Positions 1-8,499 of a stretch of 15,000 bases of DNA are shown piece by piece. Position 1 is the first letter of the stretch. The number at the start of each line of letters is the position of its first letter. A program made the translations under genes and the position numbers. The stretch comes from Chrysomallon squamiferum. Its lineage: Eukaryota > Mollusca > Gastropoda > Neomphalida > Peltospiridae. The notes under the pieces are model-generated. The model was not told the origin of the DNA and searched no databases. It saw only the letters and a list, made by a program, of their open reading frames with translations. The stretch covers positions 8,502,693 through 8,517,692 of the forward strand of contig CM022675.1 in the NCBI GenBank assembly GCA_012295275.1. Reading direction: 5' to 3'.

Positions 1-173
1 AATAAAACTATTTATTACCAGATCTTTAAAAGTTTTGTGTTTATAAACATCGTAGATAGGTTTTAAGTTGACTGAACAAGTGTAGAAAAATTACTTAGTA
101 AGCATCACACAATAGAATATGGTTGTGTATTGTATAACAAATAAGACTTGAGTGTGATTATGTTTTATATAAT
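1..173. other. AT-rich non-coding sequence
   Basis: No open frame of note, no tandem periodicity and no recognisable element. It leads into the microsatellite cluster to the right. Confidence 0.6.
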
Positions 174-512
174 ACATATATATCCATACACATAAATATA
201 TATGTATTTATTATATAAAACTAAACTTACACATGTATCTATATACACATATACACACACACATACACATACTTATATACATATATAGTTACATACAAAT
301 ATATACTTATATATGTATGCATGTATGTGTATATATACACAAAAAATAAACAAATATGTAGATATAACTATATATATGTTCATCTGTATATATCTGTGCA
401 TATATTTTATGTATGTGTGTATATATATATATACATATATATATATGTATGTGTGTGTGTGTGTGTATCTGTCTGTCTGTCTGTCTGTGTGTATATATAT
501 ATATATATATAA
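174..512. repeat. Compound microsatellite cluster (TA, CA/TG, CTGT)
   Basis: Alternating TA-rich and CA/TG-rich stretches form this block. The purest parts are a TA run around 419-446, a GT run at about 449-466, a CTGT tetranucleotide run at about 469-488 and a TA run at about 491-510. Open frames on both strands here give only Tyr/Ile/His/Thr/Val strings that follow the repeat, so none is taken as coding. TA, CA and CTGT side by side is common for slippage-grown compound microsatellites in animals. Confidence 0.92.
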
Positions 513-599
513 AAGAAAGACTACAGAACTAACAAAATTACATACTAACCTTGCTTTCAGAAGAACAAAGATAAACAGTTGATATGTCAAGAATCACAA

Positions 600-1480
600 A
601 CAAATATCCAATCACAATATGGATGACATTAATTCATATCCAGAATCACATTTTATCTTTTAATCAGACACGTCACCATAAACCTGTTAATTAATACTTG
701 ACATTAATTCTCATACAAGATCATATATTTCACATCAGATCCAAGACCATATATTTTATATATCAGATAAATGATCAAAAATTCTTCACCATGTAATTAT
801 ATCTGATAATTCACACCTGAGATTATATACTTTATATCAGATATATGATCATAAATTCTGTATCACATTTAAATCTTTGGCTCCTGTGTGAAAAATGATA
901 TCACAAATCTGATATTAAATATCATAAATGTTGTACCAAATCCAGACTCATATATTTTATATCAAAATATATCAAAATATATGATCATAAATTCTCTATC
1001 AAATTTAGATCCTTACATAACATCCAAGAACGAAAACGTTATACAACATTCAATATGATATAAAATTTTATATCAAAAACATGATCATAAATTCTCCTTC
1101 ACATCTGAATCCTTAAATAACATCCAAGATCATAAATGTTATTATTATACACATCTAATATCATAAATGTTATTATGAATTTTCTACCACATAGATTTCC
1201 TAATAGTTCACATCCAATAACGTATATTTAAACCACGTGCATTGTGATATATGTTTTTTTTATCAGATATGTGGATCATAAATTCTTGATTATATACATT
1301 TCGTAAGAACTGTCAACCAGAATTTATATATTTTATACCACATCCAACATATATATATATATTTTATATCATATATATATCTATATATATCATAAATCCT
1401 GTATCACACACATATATTTCATAATAATTCACATCCGATATCATATACGTTTTATATCACACACACACAAACGTATATAT
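600..1480. repeat. Degenerate ~30-bp repeat field
   Basis: Related words recur throughout. One is atgatcataaattct, near 771, 845, 981, 1081 and (variant) 1271. Another is atcataaatgtt, near 920, 1129 and 1159. A third is catcca/catccgata, near 1021, 1121, 1210 and 1433. The clearest neighbours, starting at 1121 and 1152, are 31 bp apart and share the catc-nn-atcataaatgttatta pattern. Spacing elsewhere is irregular (74, 136, 100, 190 bp), so this is an old, decayed tandem field with insertions and deletions. It holds no gene. Confidence 0.7.
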
Positions 1481-1600
1481 ATATATGCGTGATCTTAAAT
1501 CCGATATTCCATGCTTGATCGTAAATCTACTACGTAACACACACACACACATACATACACACACATATATATTATATGTATACACACACACACATATAAC
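1468..1600. repeat. CA/TA microsatellites
   Basis: Short CA runs (about 1459-1468, 1539-1552, 1584-1594) alternate with TA runs (about 1475-1486, 1565-1575). The reading frame across it (1485-1733) gives a Thr-His block from CA and is not credible as a protein. Confidence 0.85.
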
Positions 1601-1935
1601 AAATAGAAGTTGGCTAAAGCTCACAGCTATCCGATTCGCTGAACTCTGGCAATCCCCCTTTTACTTCTGCCGCCAGTTGAGGAATGTAGAAAATCACATG
1701 GTGTACATATGCATGCTTGTATGTGGTTTGTAGGTGATTAACAATGTGGTTCTAATTATTAGATATTTTCGGCTGTGATTATTGAAAAACAAATTAGGGC
1801 TGGGTCTGATGCTGTTAAAGCTGGTAAAGACGGGACTGATTGGTTTGGTGGTAGCTGCCGTAGTTGCTGATGTGGTGGTGGTGGTGGTGGTGGTGGTCGT
1901 TGTCGTTTGCCTCCAGTTTGAACTGGTCAAACAGT
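1601..1935. other. Less repetitive island with a GGT run
   Basis: Base composition is more balanced than the surroundings, with GC-containing words around 1630-1670, and there is no internal tandem repeat apart from a TGG run at about 1872-1897. On the minus strand the TGG run reads as a poly-Thr stretch inside a longer open frame. That frame begins and ends in microsatellite DNA and matches no family I recognise. The island could be a decayed transposon or unique sequence. Confidence 0.5.
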
Positions 1936-1940
1936 CATAA

Positions 1941-2215
1941 GTGTGTGTGTCTGTGTGTGTGTGTGTGTGTATGTGTGTGAGTGTGTGTGTGTGTGTCCAT
2001 CTCTCTCTGTTTCTCTGTGTTTTTTCTCTTTCTCTTTTTCTTTTTCTCTGTCTTTCACTCTGTCTTTTTTCTCTTTCTCTGTCTCTCACTGTCTCTTTCG
2101 CTTTCTTTCTTTTTATCTCCCTCTCTGAATATATATGTGTGTGTGTGCATGTGTGTGTGTATTTATATACATATATAGACACATACACAATATATACATG
2201 CATGCAAATACACAT
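1941..2215. repeat. TG / pyrimidine-tract / TG-TA compound repeat
   Basis: A TG run (1941-1996, interrupted) is followed by an almost pure pyrimidine tract (about 1997-2126, only C and T with rare G/A). TG and TA runs then continue to about 2180. All open frames in this segment are repeat translations (Cys-Val, Leu-Ser-Phe, or Arg-Glu-Lys on the other strand). The long purine/pyrimidine asymmetry can form triplex DNA under supercoiling; that is inference. Confidence 0.9.
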
Positions 2216-2340
2216 ACTAAATAAATAATAATCTAAAATTTAAAAAAACGACAAATTATTGTCACTTTATCAAACTAAACTGAAATAATCAACAGTTTTT
2301 AGTTTATTTAAAATAATTCTCTAATCAATTATTCATCAAC

Positions 2341-2600
2341 AACAATTCAGCCAGTTTAACAATGAAACTCTATTCAAATCTGTCAACAAAACAAACATTC
2401 ATGAAAAAAACTCTTATCAGGAATTTACAGAGCTTTATCAGCAACAATTACATCATTTCATCAACAAAATTCTCATCAATTTGTCAACAAAACTTTTATC
2501 AATTTATCATCAATACTCTTATCAACTGATCAACAAAACTTATCTACTTTCTGACAAAACTGTTATGAACTTATCAACAAAATTCTATGTTACCAATCAA
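2341..2600. repeat. Degenerate 20-26-bp tandem repeat (atcaacaaaac type)
   Basis: The word tcaacaaaac/tcaacaaaat recurs with 20-26 bp spacing. The clearest starts are 2461, 2484, 2530 and 2574, with weaker units near 2386, 2510 and 2553. Each is followed by tcttatcaa-ttt-like sequence. The unit is asymmetric (A/C-rich against T). The open frame crossing it (2481-2744) is a by-product. The 2216-2340 stretch to its left is plain AT-rich DNA. Confidence 0.75.
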
Positions 2601-2672
2601 AAAAACTGTAAGCAGTTTGTGTTAAAAACAAAACCAAAAATAAACCATCTAAACAAAAAACAACCAAAAACC

Positions 2673-3082
2673 AATTCACTGGTACATATCTTGTTCAAAA
2701 AAACAAAAAAAAAATTCACTGGTACATATTTTGTTAAAAAATAAAAATAACAAAAAACACCAATTTACTAGTACCTGACTTGTTGAAAAAAAAAAAAAAA
2801 AAAAAATTCACTGGTACCTATCTTGTTAAAAAATAGTAATAATTAAAAGTAGAAAAACATTTACCAATACCTGTCTTGTTTGAAAAAAAAAAAAACCAAT
2901 TCACTGGTATCTATCTTGTTCAAAAAACTAATAACAAAAAAAAAACAATTTACTAGTACCTGACTTATTCAAAAAAACGAAAAAACAACTTCACTAGTAC
3001 CTATCTTATTCAAAAAAAAATAATAACAAAAAAAAAAAAAAAAAAAAATTTACTCATACCTATCTTGTTAAAAAACAAAAAC
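2673..3082. repeat. Nine-copy tandem family, two alternating unit types with A-tract spacers
   Basis: A ~22-bp core recurs at about 2675, 2714, 2763, 2806, 2860, 2899, 2948, 2988 and 3049, separated by variable poly-A or AAC/AAT spacers. Type 1 cores read ttcactggtacctatcttgt with small changes. Type 2 cores read tttactagtacctgacttgt with small changes. From the third copy on, types 2 and 1 strictly alternate (seven cores), so the real unit is a dimer of roughly 90-100 bp. The A-tract spacers vary from about 10 to over 20 bases. No coding capacity. Confidence 0.88.
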
Positions 3083-3400
3083 AAAAAAAAAAAAAAAAAA
3101 ACAAAAACAAACAAAAAGGTCAAACAACCTTCTAAACCCAAAAGACAAATTCTCATCAATCACTGAATGTTATCACCAAACAGAAAATCATTTTTCAACA
3201 CGACGCTAACTCTGTCTAAATGAACAAGGAAAATGAAAACCGATCAATCAGTCACATGAAACAAACACAACTAAAATGAGTGCCAATCAGACAATCATCG
3301 GAAACATGCGCATGTGCACACGCGAACATGAAAAATGAAACATGCCTGACATGCATTCCTGTTTCAGAAATAACTTCCTTGATTCCTTTATTGATTGAGG
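3083..3400. other. A-rich tail then unique island
   Basis: The first 40 bases are A-rich (aaac repeats). The rest is non-repetitive, with a perfect 12-bp palindrome acatgcgcatgt at 3304-3315 and clustered catg words. No open frame or RNA gene could be supported. Confidence 0.55.
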
Positions 3401-3401
3401 A

Positions 3402-3611
3402 GTTTTGGATTCCATGCTTGGGAATGTGTTTGAGTTAGTTTGTTAGGATGTTAGCTAGGAGAGATAGAATGTGTATTGTAATTCTATGTTTAAGACTTTT
3501 AGTTTTGGTTAGTATGGTTGGGAAGTTAGTTAAGTGAAAAAGATAATGTGGAATTTGGGTTCTATGATAAACACTATGTTTTGAGTTAGTTTGTTAAGAA
3601 GTTAGCTAAGT
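3402..3611. repeat. ~75-bp tandem repeat, about 2.7 copies
   Basis: The word gagttagtttgttaggatg (3432-3450) recurs as ggttagtatggttgggaag (3507-3525) and gagttagtttgttaagaag (3583-3601), each followed by ttag-taag-like bases, with periods of 74 and 77 bp. The intervening segments also align (agatagaatgtg / agataatgtgga, then ttctatg). A partial copy lies upstream from about 3402. It ends directly at the start of the 29/31-bp array, sharing the taag/aag junction. Confidence 0.8.
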
Positions 3612-4452
3612 CTCATGTCTTAACCCCAGTGCCGCACAAAGTATCATGTCTTAACCAGTGCCACTAAGCCTCATGTCTTAACCACAGTGCCACCAAGCTT
3701 CATGTCTTAACCACAGTGCCACTAAGTCTCATGTCTTAACCACAGTGCCATACAAAGTCTCATTTCTTAACCCCAATGCCACTAAGTTTCATATCTTAAC
3801 CACAGTGCCACACAAAGTCTCATGTCTTAACCCCAGTGCCACACAAAGTATCATGTCTTAACCACAGTGCCACACAAAGTCTCATGTCTTAAAAACAGTC
3901 CCACACTAAGTATTATGTCTTAACCCCAGTGCCACACCAAGTCTCGTGTCTTAACCCCAATGCCACTAAGTTTCATGTCTTAACCACAGTGCCACACAAA
4001 GTATCATGTCTTAACCACAGTGCCACACAAAGTATCATGTTTTAACCACAGTGCCACACAAAGTCTCATGTCTTAACCCCAATGCCACTAAGTTTCATGT
4101 CTTAACCACAGTGCCACACAAAGTATCATGTTTTAACCACAGTGCCACACAAAGTCTCATGTCTTAACCACAGTGCCACACAAAGTATCATGTCTTAACC
4201 CCAGTGCCACCCGAAGTCTCATGTCTTAATCACAGTCCCACACAAAGTCTCATGTCTTAACCACAGTGCCATACAAAGTCTCATGTCTTAACCACAGTGC
4301 CACACAAAGTATCATGTCTTAACCACCAAGTTTCATGTCTTAACCACAGTGCCACACCAAGTCTCATGTATTAACCACACTGCCATTAAGTCTCTTGTCT
4401 TAACCACAGTGCCACACAAAGTATCACGTCTTAACCCCAGTGACACCTAAGC
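3608..4452. repeat. 28-copy 29/31-bp minisatellite
   Basis: I count 28 head-to-tail units built on tcatgtcttaaccacagt followed by gccacacaaag (31 bp) or gccactaag (29 bp). One copy near 4314-4334 is shortened to about 21 bp. Divergence is low to moderate. Certain variants travel in blocks: the ccccaatgccactaag unit occurs near 3771, 3955 and 4077 and is followed each time by a tttcat unit. This shows multi-unit duplication. Since 29 and 31 are not multiples of three, no frame stays open and it is non-coding. On the minus strand each unit contains tggcactgtggttaagac, which resembles a Pol III A box and D-arm of class II tRNAs. Confidence 0.96.
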
Positions 4453-4850
4453 AGTCAGTAATTCTTCTGACTGTCACATCTCACATGGCCTGTCTGCATG
4501 CTGCCAGCTAACATGTTGTTGTTTTTTTCTCTTCAGCTTGCACACGTATAGCGTTTCAAAACACCATCCATCTCAAGCAAACAAGACCCAGAATAATGGA
4601 TGGATTCTTCAGTCCCGCTAACAGCATGTGGTGCTTTGTTTTCAGAAAGAAGAGAAGAAGAAGAAGAAGAAAGGAAAGGAAAGCAAGAAGAGACCTTGGC
4701 TGTGATGTGATGTGATGTGATGTGATGTCGTAAGGTGGGTGGGTCTGGTATCAATGTCTTTATGTGGAAAAGAAAAAAATAAAGAAAATAAAGAAAAAAC
4801 AAGAATCGTTTGGAAATGGATGGGTGTTGGTTTTTTAACAGTGACATCTC
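4453..4850. other. Mixed island with splice-acceptor-like site and short purine repeats
   Basis: After non-repetitive sequence there is a strong-looking 3' splice-type signal, gtttttttctcttcag (4521-4536). On the plus strand an open frame continues from there (codon phase beginning TGC at 4539) to a TGA near 4711, about 57 codons with a run of seven or more basic residues from AGA/AAG codons. It has no start codon and no recognisable domain. The minus-strand frame over 4533-4847 is Ser/Phe-rich because it reads the same purine tracts. Either could be chance; I do not call a gene. Confidence 0.3.
4648..4728. repeat. AAG-rich tract and TGTGA pentanucleotide run
   Basis: An (AAG/AGA) and AAAGG purine tract covers about 4648-4691. 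A run of about five tgtga pentamers follows at about 4701-4728. Both are simple sequence. Confidence 0.85.
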
Positions 4851-5015
4851 AATGGTTGTGTTGATGATTGTGTTAATGGTTGTTAAGGTTTTCTAAAGAT
4901 GAAAAGCTATAAACTAATTTAAAACAAAAATAAAGTTGGTTTTTTTTATAATAAAAAATTTTTGGAGCACTGGTTAGAACGAGATATAACAAGTGGGTTG
5001 TACAAACTTTTTTTT

Positions 5016-5060
5016 AAAAACAGTTTTCATTGTGTACAACTGTCTATGAAAACTGTTTTT
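5016..5060. other. Perfect 15-bp inverted repeat with 15-nt loop
   Basis: The left arm aaaaacagttttcat (5016-5030) and right arm atgaaaactgttttt (5046-5060) are exact reverse complements around tgtgtacaactgtct. The surrounding 4851-5110 stretch is otherwise AT-rich, non-repetitive and without a gene. The hairpin could be a small remnant of an inverted-repeat transposable element or a transcript hairpin. The arm sequence is followed by T runs on both sides. Confidence 0.85.
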
Positions 5061-5109
5061 TTCAAACAGAATTTTTTTTTTTAATGAGCAGATATTAAAT
5101 AATTATCTT

Positions 5110-5115
<6 letters not shown>

Positions 5116-5159
<44 letters not shown>

Positions 5160-5282
5160 ATATACTCTATCTACCTTACTTTTTCTGTTTTTTCTATCTT
5201 TTTTTTCTCTTTTAGCCTCTCTTTTTCTCTCTCTTTTATTTTCTCTTTTTCTATCTTTCATTCCCTCTATCTTACATGATTT

Positions 5283-5352
<70 letters not shown>

Positions 5353-5437
5353 ATATTCTCTCTTACTTTTCTGTTTTTCTATCTCTTTTTGTCTCTTTCT
5401 CTTTTTTCTATCTTTCATTCCCTCTATCTTACATGAT

Positions 5438-5497
<60 letters not shown>
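5116..5497. repeat. Three long TC tracts separated by a duplicated block
   Basis: TC dinucleotide runs lie at 5116-5155 (40 bp), 5286-5348 (63 bp) and about 5441-5497 (57 bp). The segments between them are copies of one another. Both start caaccata (5155 and 5348) and end cctctatcttacatgattta (5264-5283 and 5421-5440). The first is longer because of an added pyrimidine-rich stretch. The whole 380 bp is almost pure pyrimidine on the plus strand. The Leu-Ser and Arg-Glu open frames on the two strands are repeat translations. Confidence 0.95.
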
Positions 5498-5502
<5 letters not shown>

Positions 5503-5510
5503 CACACAGA

Positions 5511-5607
5511 CCTATATAACAAACTCTATAATTAACTATATTAAACCAAACACACACACACACACATACACACATATAACAAACTCTGTAATTAACTATA
5601 TTAAACT
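5511..5607. repeat. 60-bp-period tandem duplication with CA runs
   Basis: The block tataacaaactct-taattaactatattaaac occurs from about 5514 and again from about 5574, offset by exactly 60 bp. Each copy is followed by a CA run (about 5550-5566 and 5611-5623). It abuts the right end of the TC block. Confidence 0.9.
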
Positions 5608-5660
5608 TTGCACACACACACACAATTTTTTTTTTCATGATACAAAATACCGAATCAATA

Positions 5661-5682
5661 TTTTTTTTTTTTTTTTTTTTTT
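5661..5682. repeat. Poly-T tract
   Basis: Twenty-two consecutive T bases. Confidence 0.95.
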
Positions 5683-5689
5683 GAAAACA

Positions 5690-6435
5690 TTACAAAAAAA
5701 CACACACTCTAACAGTGAAAAACGTAGAATATTGAATTTCGCCACATCTGATTGGACGATATCTGAACTGAAGCCACAGTTTAATTGAACCTAACAGTCT
5801 GTTCCTAAATTAAAGACTATTCGAGCCAAATTTCAAACATTCTGCTCTCTGGGAAACCTTAGAGACCGAAATTGAGGACCATCTTAAAATAACCATTCCT
5901 GATGACATACAGTCTCATAAAGGCAGACAACAAAAAAAAAAATTTTAAATTTAAAAAAAAAAAAAAAAAAAAAAATCCTTTTTCGTCTCTTTTTTTTTCA
6001 AGACACTTTTGTACTGACCTTATCCTCCAAGAGCAAAGAAGTCATGAGTCATAAAAGTTTGATTGTTGAGCAAGGCAATAAATGTGATTTAATTCGGTTA
6101 GGTTGAAAATCTTATGAGCTTTATGAGCAAGGTCGAAACAGTTACTTAATTACAAACACATTAACATCAGCAAGGAATTTTTTTTGTTTATCAATAAATA
6201 ATCATTTAAGCAGCTTCTAAAACAGTTGTAATTTAATTAAATGTCTGAAGGCATATATACTCTGTGGGGTTTTATTTGAACTCACACTGCTTGTATGTAG
6301 ATGTGATGTATCAACAGATACAAGGAATGGAGATAGATAACAGACTAAAATGTGCATTACAGATTGATGTATGAACATACATCTTTTTGTGACATATGTA
6401 AATACATATATATGTTAATTTTTCTTCTGTCTACA
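5690..6435. other. Mostly unique non-coding stretch with an internal A-tract
   Basis: Non-repetitive DNA with a poly-A-rich segment at about 5931-5973 (broken by attttaaattt). If 5700-5930 were a retrocopy, that would be its tail on the plus strand, but I see no coding frame, Pol III boxes or target-site duplication to support it. A perfect 8-bp inverted repeat with a 2-nt gap lies at 6366-6383 (gatgtatg / catacatc). No gene is visible. Confidence 0.5.
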
Positions 6436-6437
6436 TA

Positions 6438-6475
6438 TCTATATATATACACACACACACACATTTATATATAAG
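6438..6475. repeat. TA/CA microsatellite
   Basis: A TA run is followed by a CA run (about 6449-6463) and further TA. With the TG run that begins at 6475 it can fold back on itself. Confidence 0.85.
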
Positions 6476-6477
6476 TG

Positions 6478-6527
6478 TGTGTGTGTGTAAATGAATGTAA
6501 GTGCATGTATGTGTGTTTGTATATATA

Positions 6528-6563
<36 letters not shown>

Positions 6564-6682
6564 TGTATGTATGTATGTATGCATGCATCTGTCTGTGTTA
6601 GTATATAATAATAATGTGTGAGTGTATATATATATATCTACAAACACACATACATGCACTTACATTCATTTACACATACACA
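6478..6682. repeat. Foldback: 58-bp inverted repeat, 56/58 matching
   Basis: Arms at 6478-6535 and 6625-6682 are reverse complements with only two mismatches (6483/6677 and 6522/6638). The central 34 bp of each arm (6488-6521 and 6639-6672) is perfect and is not simple sequence: it includes aatgaatgtaagtgcatgt. The 89-bp spacer holds a GTAT run and aataat sequence. The inner and outer ends of the arms are TA and TG/CA, but the non-repetitive core cannot be explained by microsatellite symmetry. Confidence 0.93.
6537..6580. repeat. GTAT tetranucleotide run, 11 units
   Basis: About 44 bp of uninterrupted gtat lies in the spacer of the foldback and is followed by gcatgcat. Confidence 0.95.
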
Positions 6683-6730
6683 TGCATGCATATGCACTTA
6701 CACACACATACATATTCAAAAAATTTATAC

Positions 6731-6731
<1 letters not shown>

Positions 6732-6763
<32 letters not shown>

Positions 6764-6861
6764 AACTACTTATTTACTAGCATACACATCCTAGTGATAT
6801 TCTAGAATTAAAACTGCATTGACAATTATAACACACACACACACAAAAAAAATCCTACACA

Positions 6862-6908
<47 letters not shown>

Positions 6909-6928
6909 CTCCACCCACCCACACACAC
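6732..6928. repeat. Three CA arrays
   Basis: CA runs lie at 6732-6761, 6831-6845 and about 6864-6906, the last the longest, followed by ccaccca and more CA to about 6928. Confidence 0.95.
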
Positions 6929-6929
6929 A

Positions 6930-7230
6930 TATATCCATCCAAAAGTACTGACACATTCCTATCATATTATGAAAATTAAAATTGTGTGTTAACGCCATCT
7001 TCTTTTTTTAAACATTCTCTCTTTGAAGTGATGATTAAAATCAGCAGACCTCTTGTGCTGGAAATGAAGCTGTTCTTTAGAAGAGAAACCACTTAAAGAG
7101 AGAGTGTGGCTACGAAATGAACAGTGCAAAACGTGCAACATAATTAAATATGATACAATTCAGTTACATCACAGACTTCGCTCCCGTTAATTGTGTATGG
7201 CAGTTTTCTAACAGATAAGTTTGTTTTCAA
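6930..7230. other. Unique non-coding stretch
   Basis: Non-repetitive, with no open frame above background and no recognised motif. Confidence 0.5.
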
Positions 7231-7656
7231 CACATTCGGTTTTTGGGGGTTTTTTGAAATGCTTAAATAAGTGATTTTGTTTTCTTTTCATTATTTTGGG
7301 GGTTTTTTCTTTATTTATTTAGTTTAGTATATAAATATTTTGTAAATATTTTATATTTTTTTAATTTAATTGCTTTTGTGTTTGATAAATATTTTTTGTT
7401 TATTTATTATTTTTTTTTTTTCTTTAATTAATTTGTAAAACGTTTTCATTTTTAACACGTTTTCTAAATTCTTACATTATATAGACTAATGTTTTCAAAT
7501 TCTATTTTTATTATTATTTATTTATTTTATTTTATTTTTATTTATTTCTATTTTATTTTTTAAACCTGAGTATTTCTAATTTTTAAACCTAAAAATACTT
7601 TTTTTATTTTTTAATTTGTGAATACTTTGAAAATATTCTTTTTCTTTCTTTCTGTA

Positions 7657-7687
<31 letters not shown>

Positions 7688-8110
7688 ATTTTATTATTAT
7701 TATTATTATTTGTTTTTTTGGGGGGGTTGTAATTCATAAAACATTTAGTAACATTTTTTTCATGTTATTTAATATATATATTTTTTTAATAAAAATTCTT
7801 AACATGAATATTTTTTCTTCTTTTTATTTCTTACAACACACTGATCAGTAAAAAAAAATTTAAAACAATTTGTGAAACTTTAGAATTCTATTCTTTCTTT
7901 TATTGCCTTTTTTCTTTTTTATTTCTTTTTATTTTCTTCCTATTTTTAATTCCTTTTTATTAAATTTATTTAATTACTTCTCTTTTTTTCATTTTTTTCT
8001 TTTCCCTTTTTTTTTTTTTTTTTCTTTTTTTATTTTATTTGTATTCTTCATCTTACATGTATTTTATTTTTTATTCTCACATTAAAATATAATTAAAACG
8101 TAATCTTTGT
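7231..8110. repeat. T-rich low-complexity region (TTTATTT)
   Basis: Nearly 900 bp dominated by T with A, as tttattt, ttattatta and long T runs (for example 8009-8023). Three G5-7 runs embedded in T occur near 7245, 7298 and 7719. Plus-strand open frames (7618-7851, 7903-8085) are Phe/Ile/Leu/Tyr strings dictated by the T-richness and are rejected as genes. Confidence 0.88.
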
Positions 8111-8400
8111 CTTGAGACAGTGAAATTTCCTTAGTTTGCCTTCAACACTTCATTTTTTTTTTTCCATATTTTTTCCCAGTCTAGACACTAATGTGAAATT
8201 CAGTGGATCAGTTTAATTTAAAATTCATTTTCCTGTTTACAAACAATGTATAAATAATGTAATTACAATTTAAAATCTTTCAATATGGATATTGTGTTGT
8301 ATTGTATTTACAGTAAAGCTCGGAAGATAGAATATTTCTTTTTTTTTTTAATGACTTAGAAGTATTTGTAATATTTGAATACCTAGTTAGCAATCTTTAT
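8111..8400. other. Unique AT-rich stretch
   Basis: Non-repetitive apart from T runs near 8152-8163 and 8340-8349. No gene is supported. Confidence 0.5.
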
Positions 8401-8409
8401 TAATAACAA

Positions 8410-8466
8410 AGTATATATATAGCAGATAAAGTGTACAGGTGATATTACTAACAAAGATACATACAG

Positions 8467-8499
<33 letters not shown>

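Noticed and set aside
313-590. Overlapping open frames on both strands
   Set aside because: They are direct translations of TA/CA/CTGT microsatellites (Tyr/Ile/Cys/Val strings) with no domain.
1694-2215. 173-codon minus-strand frame with poly-Thr and Arg/Glu/Lys stretches
   Set aside because: Its sequence is set by the TGG run, the pyrimidine tract and TG runs; no start context or family supports it.
2461-2590. Repeated ttatcaaca words resembling bacterial DnaA boxes
   Set aside because: The surroundings are eukaryotic in style and the words are part of a 20-26-bp tandem repeat; no other origin features exist.
3608-4452. CRISPR-array interpretation of the regular repeat
   Set aside because: Units are contiguous with no variable spacers, vary internally and lie in eukaryote-like DNA with no cas genes.
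5154-5788. Leu-Ser and Arg-Glu open frames across the TC block
   Set aside because: Pure TC dinucleotide translation on each strand.
5690-5975. Retrocopy with poly-A tail
   Set aside because: No coding frame, Pol III boxes or target-site duplication seen; the A-tract alone is common here.
7618-8085. Phe/Ile-rich frames suggestive of membrane proteins
   Set aside because: Hydrophobicity comes from T-richness (TTT, ATT, TTA codons); there are no loops, charge pattern or homology.
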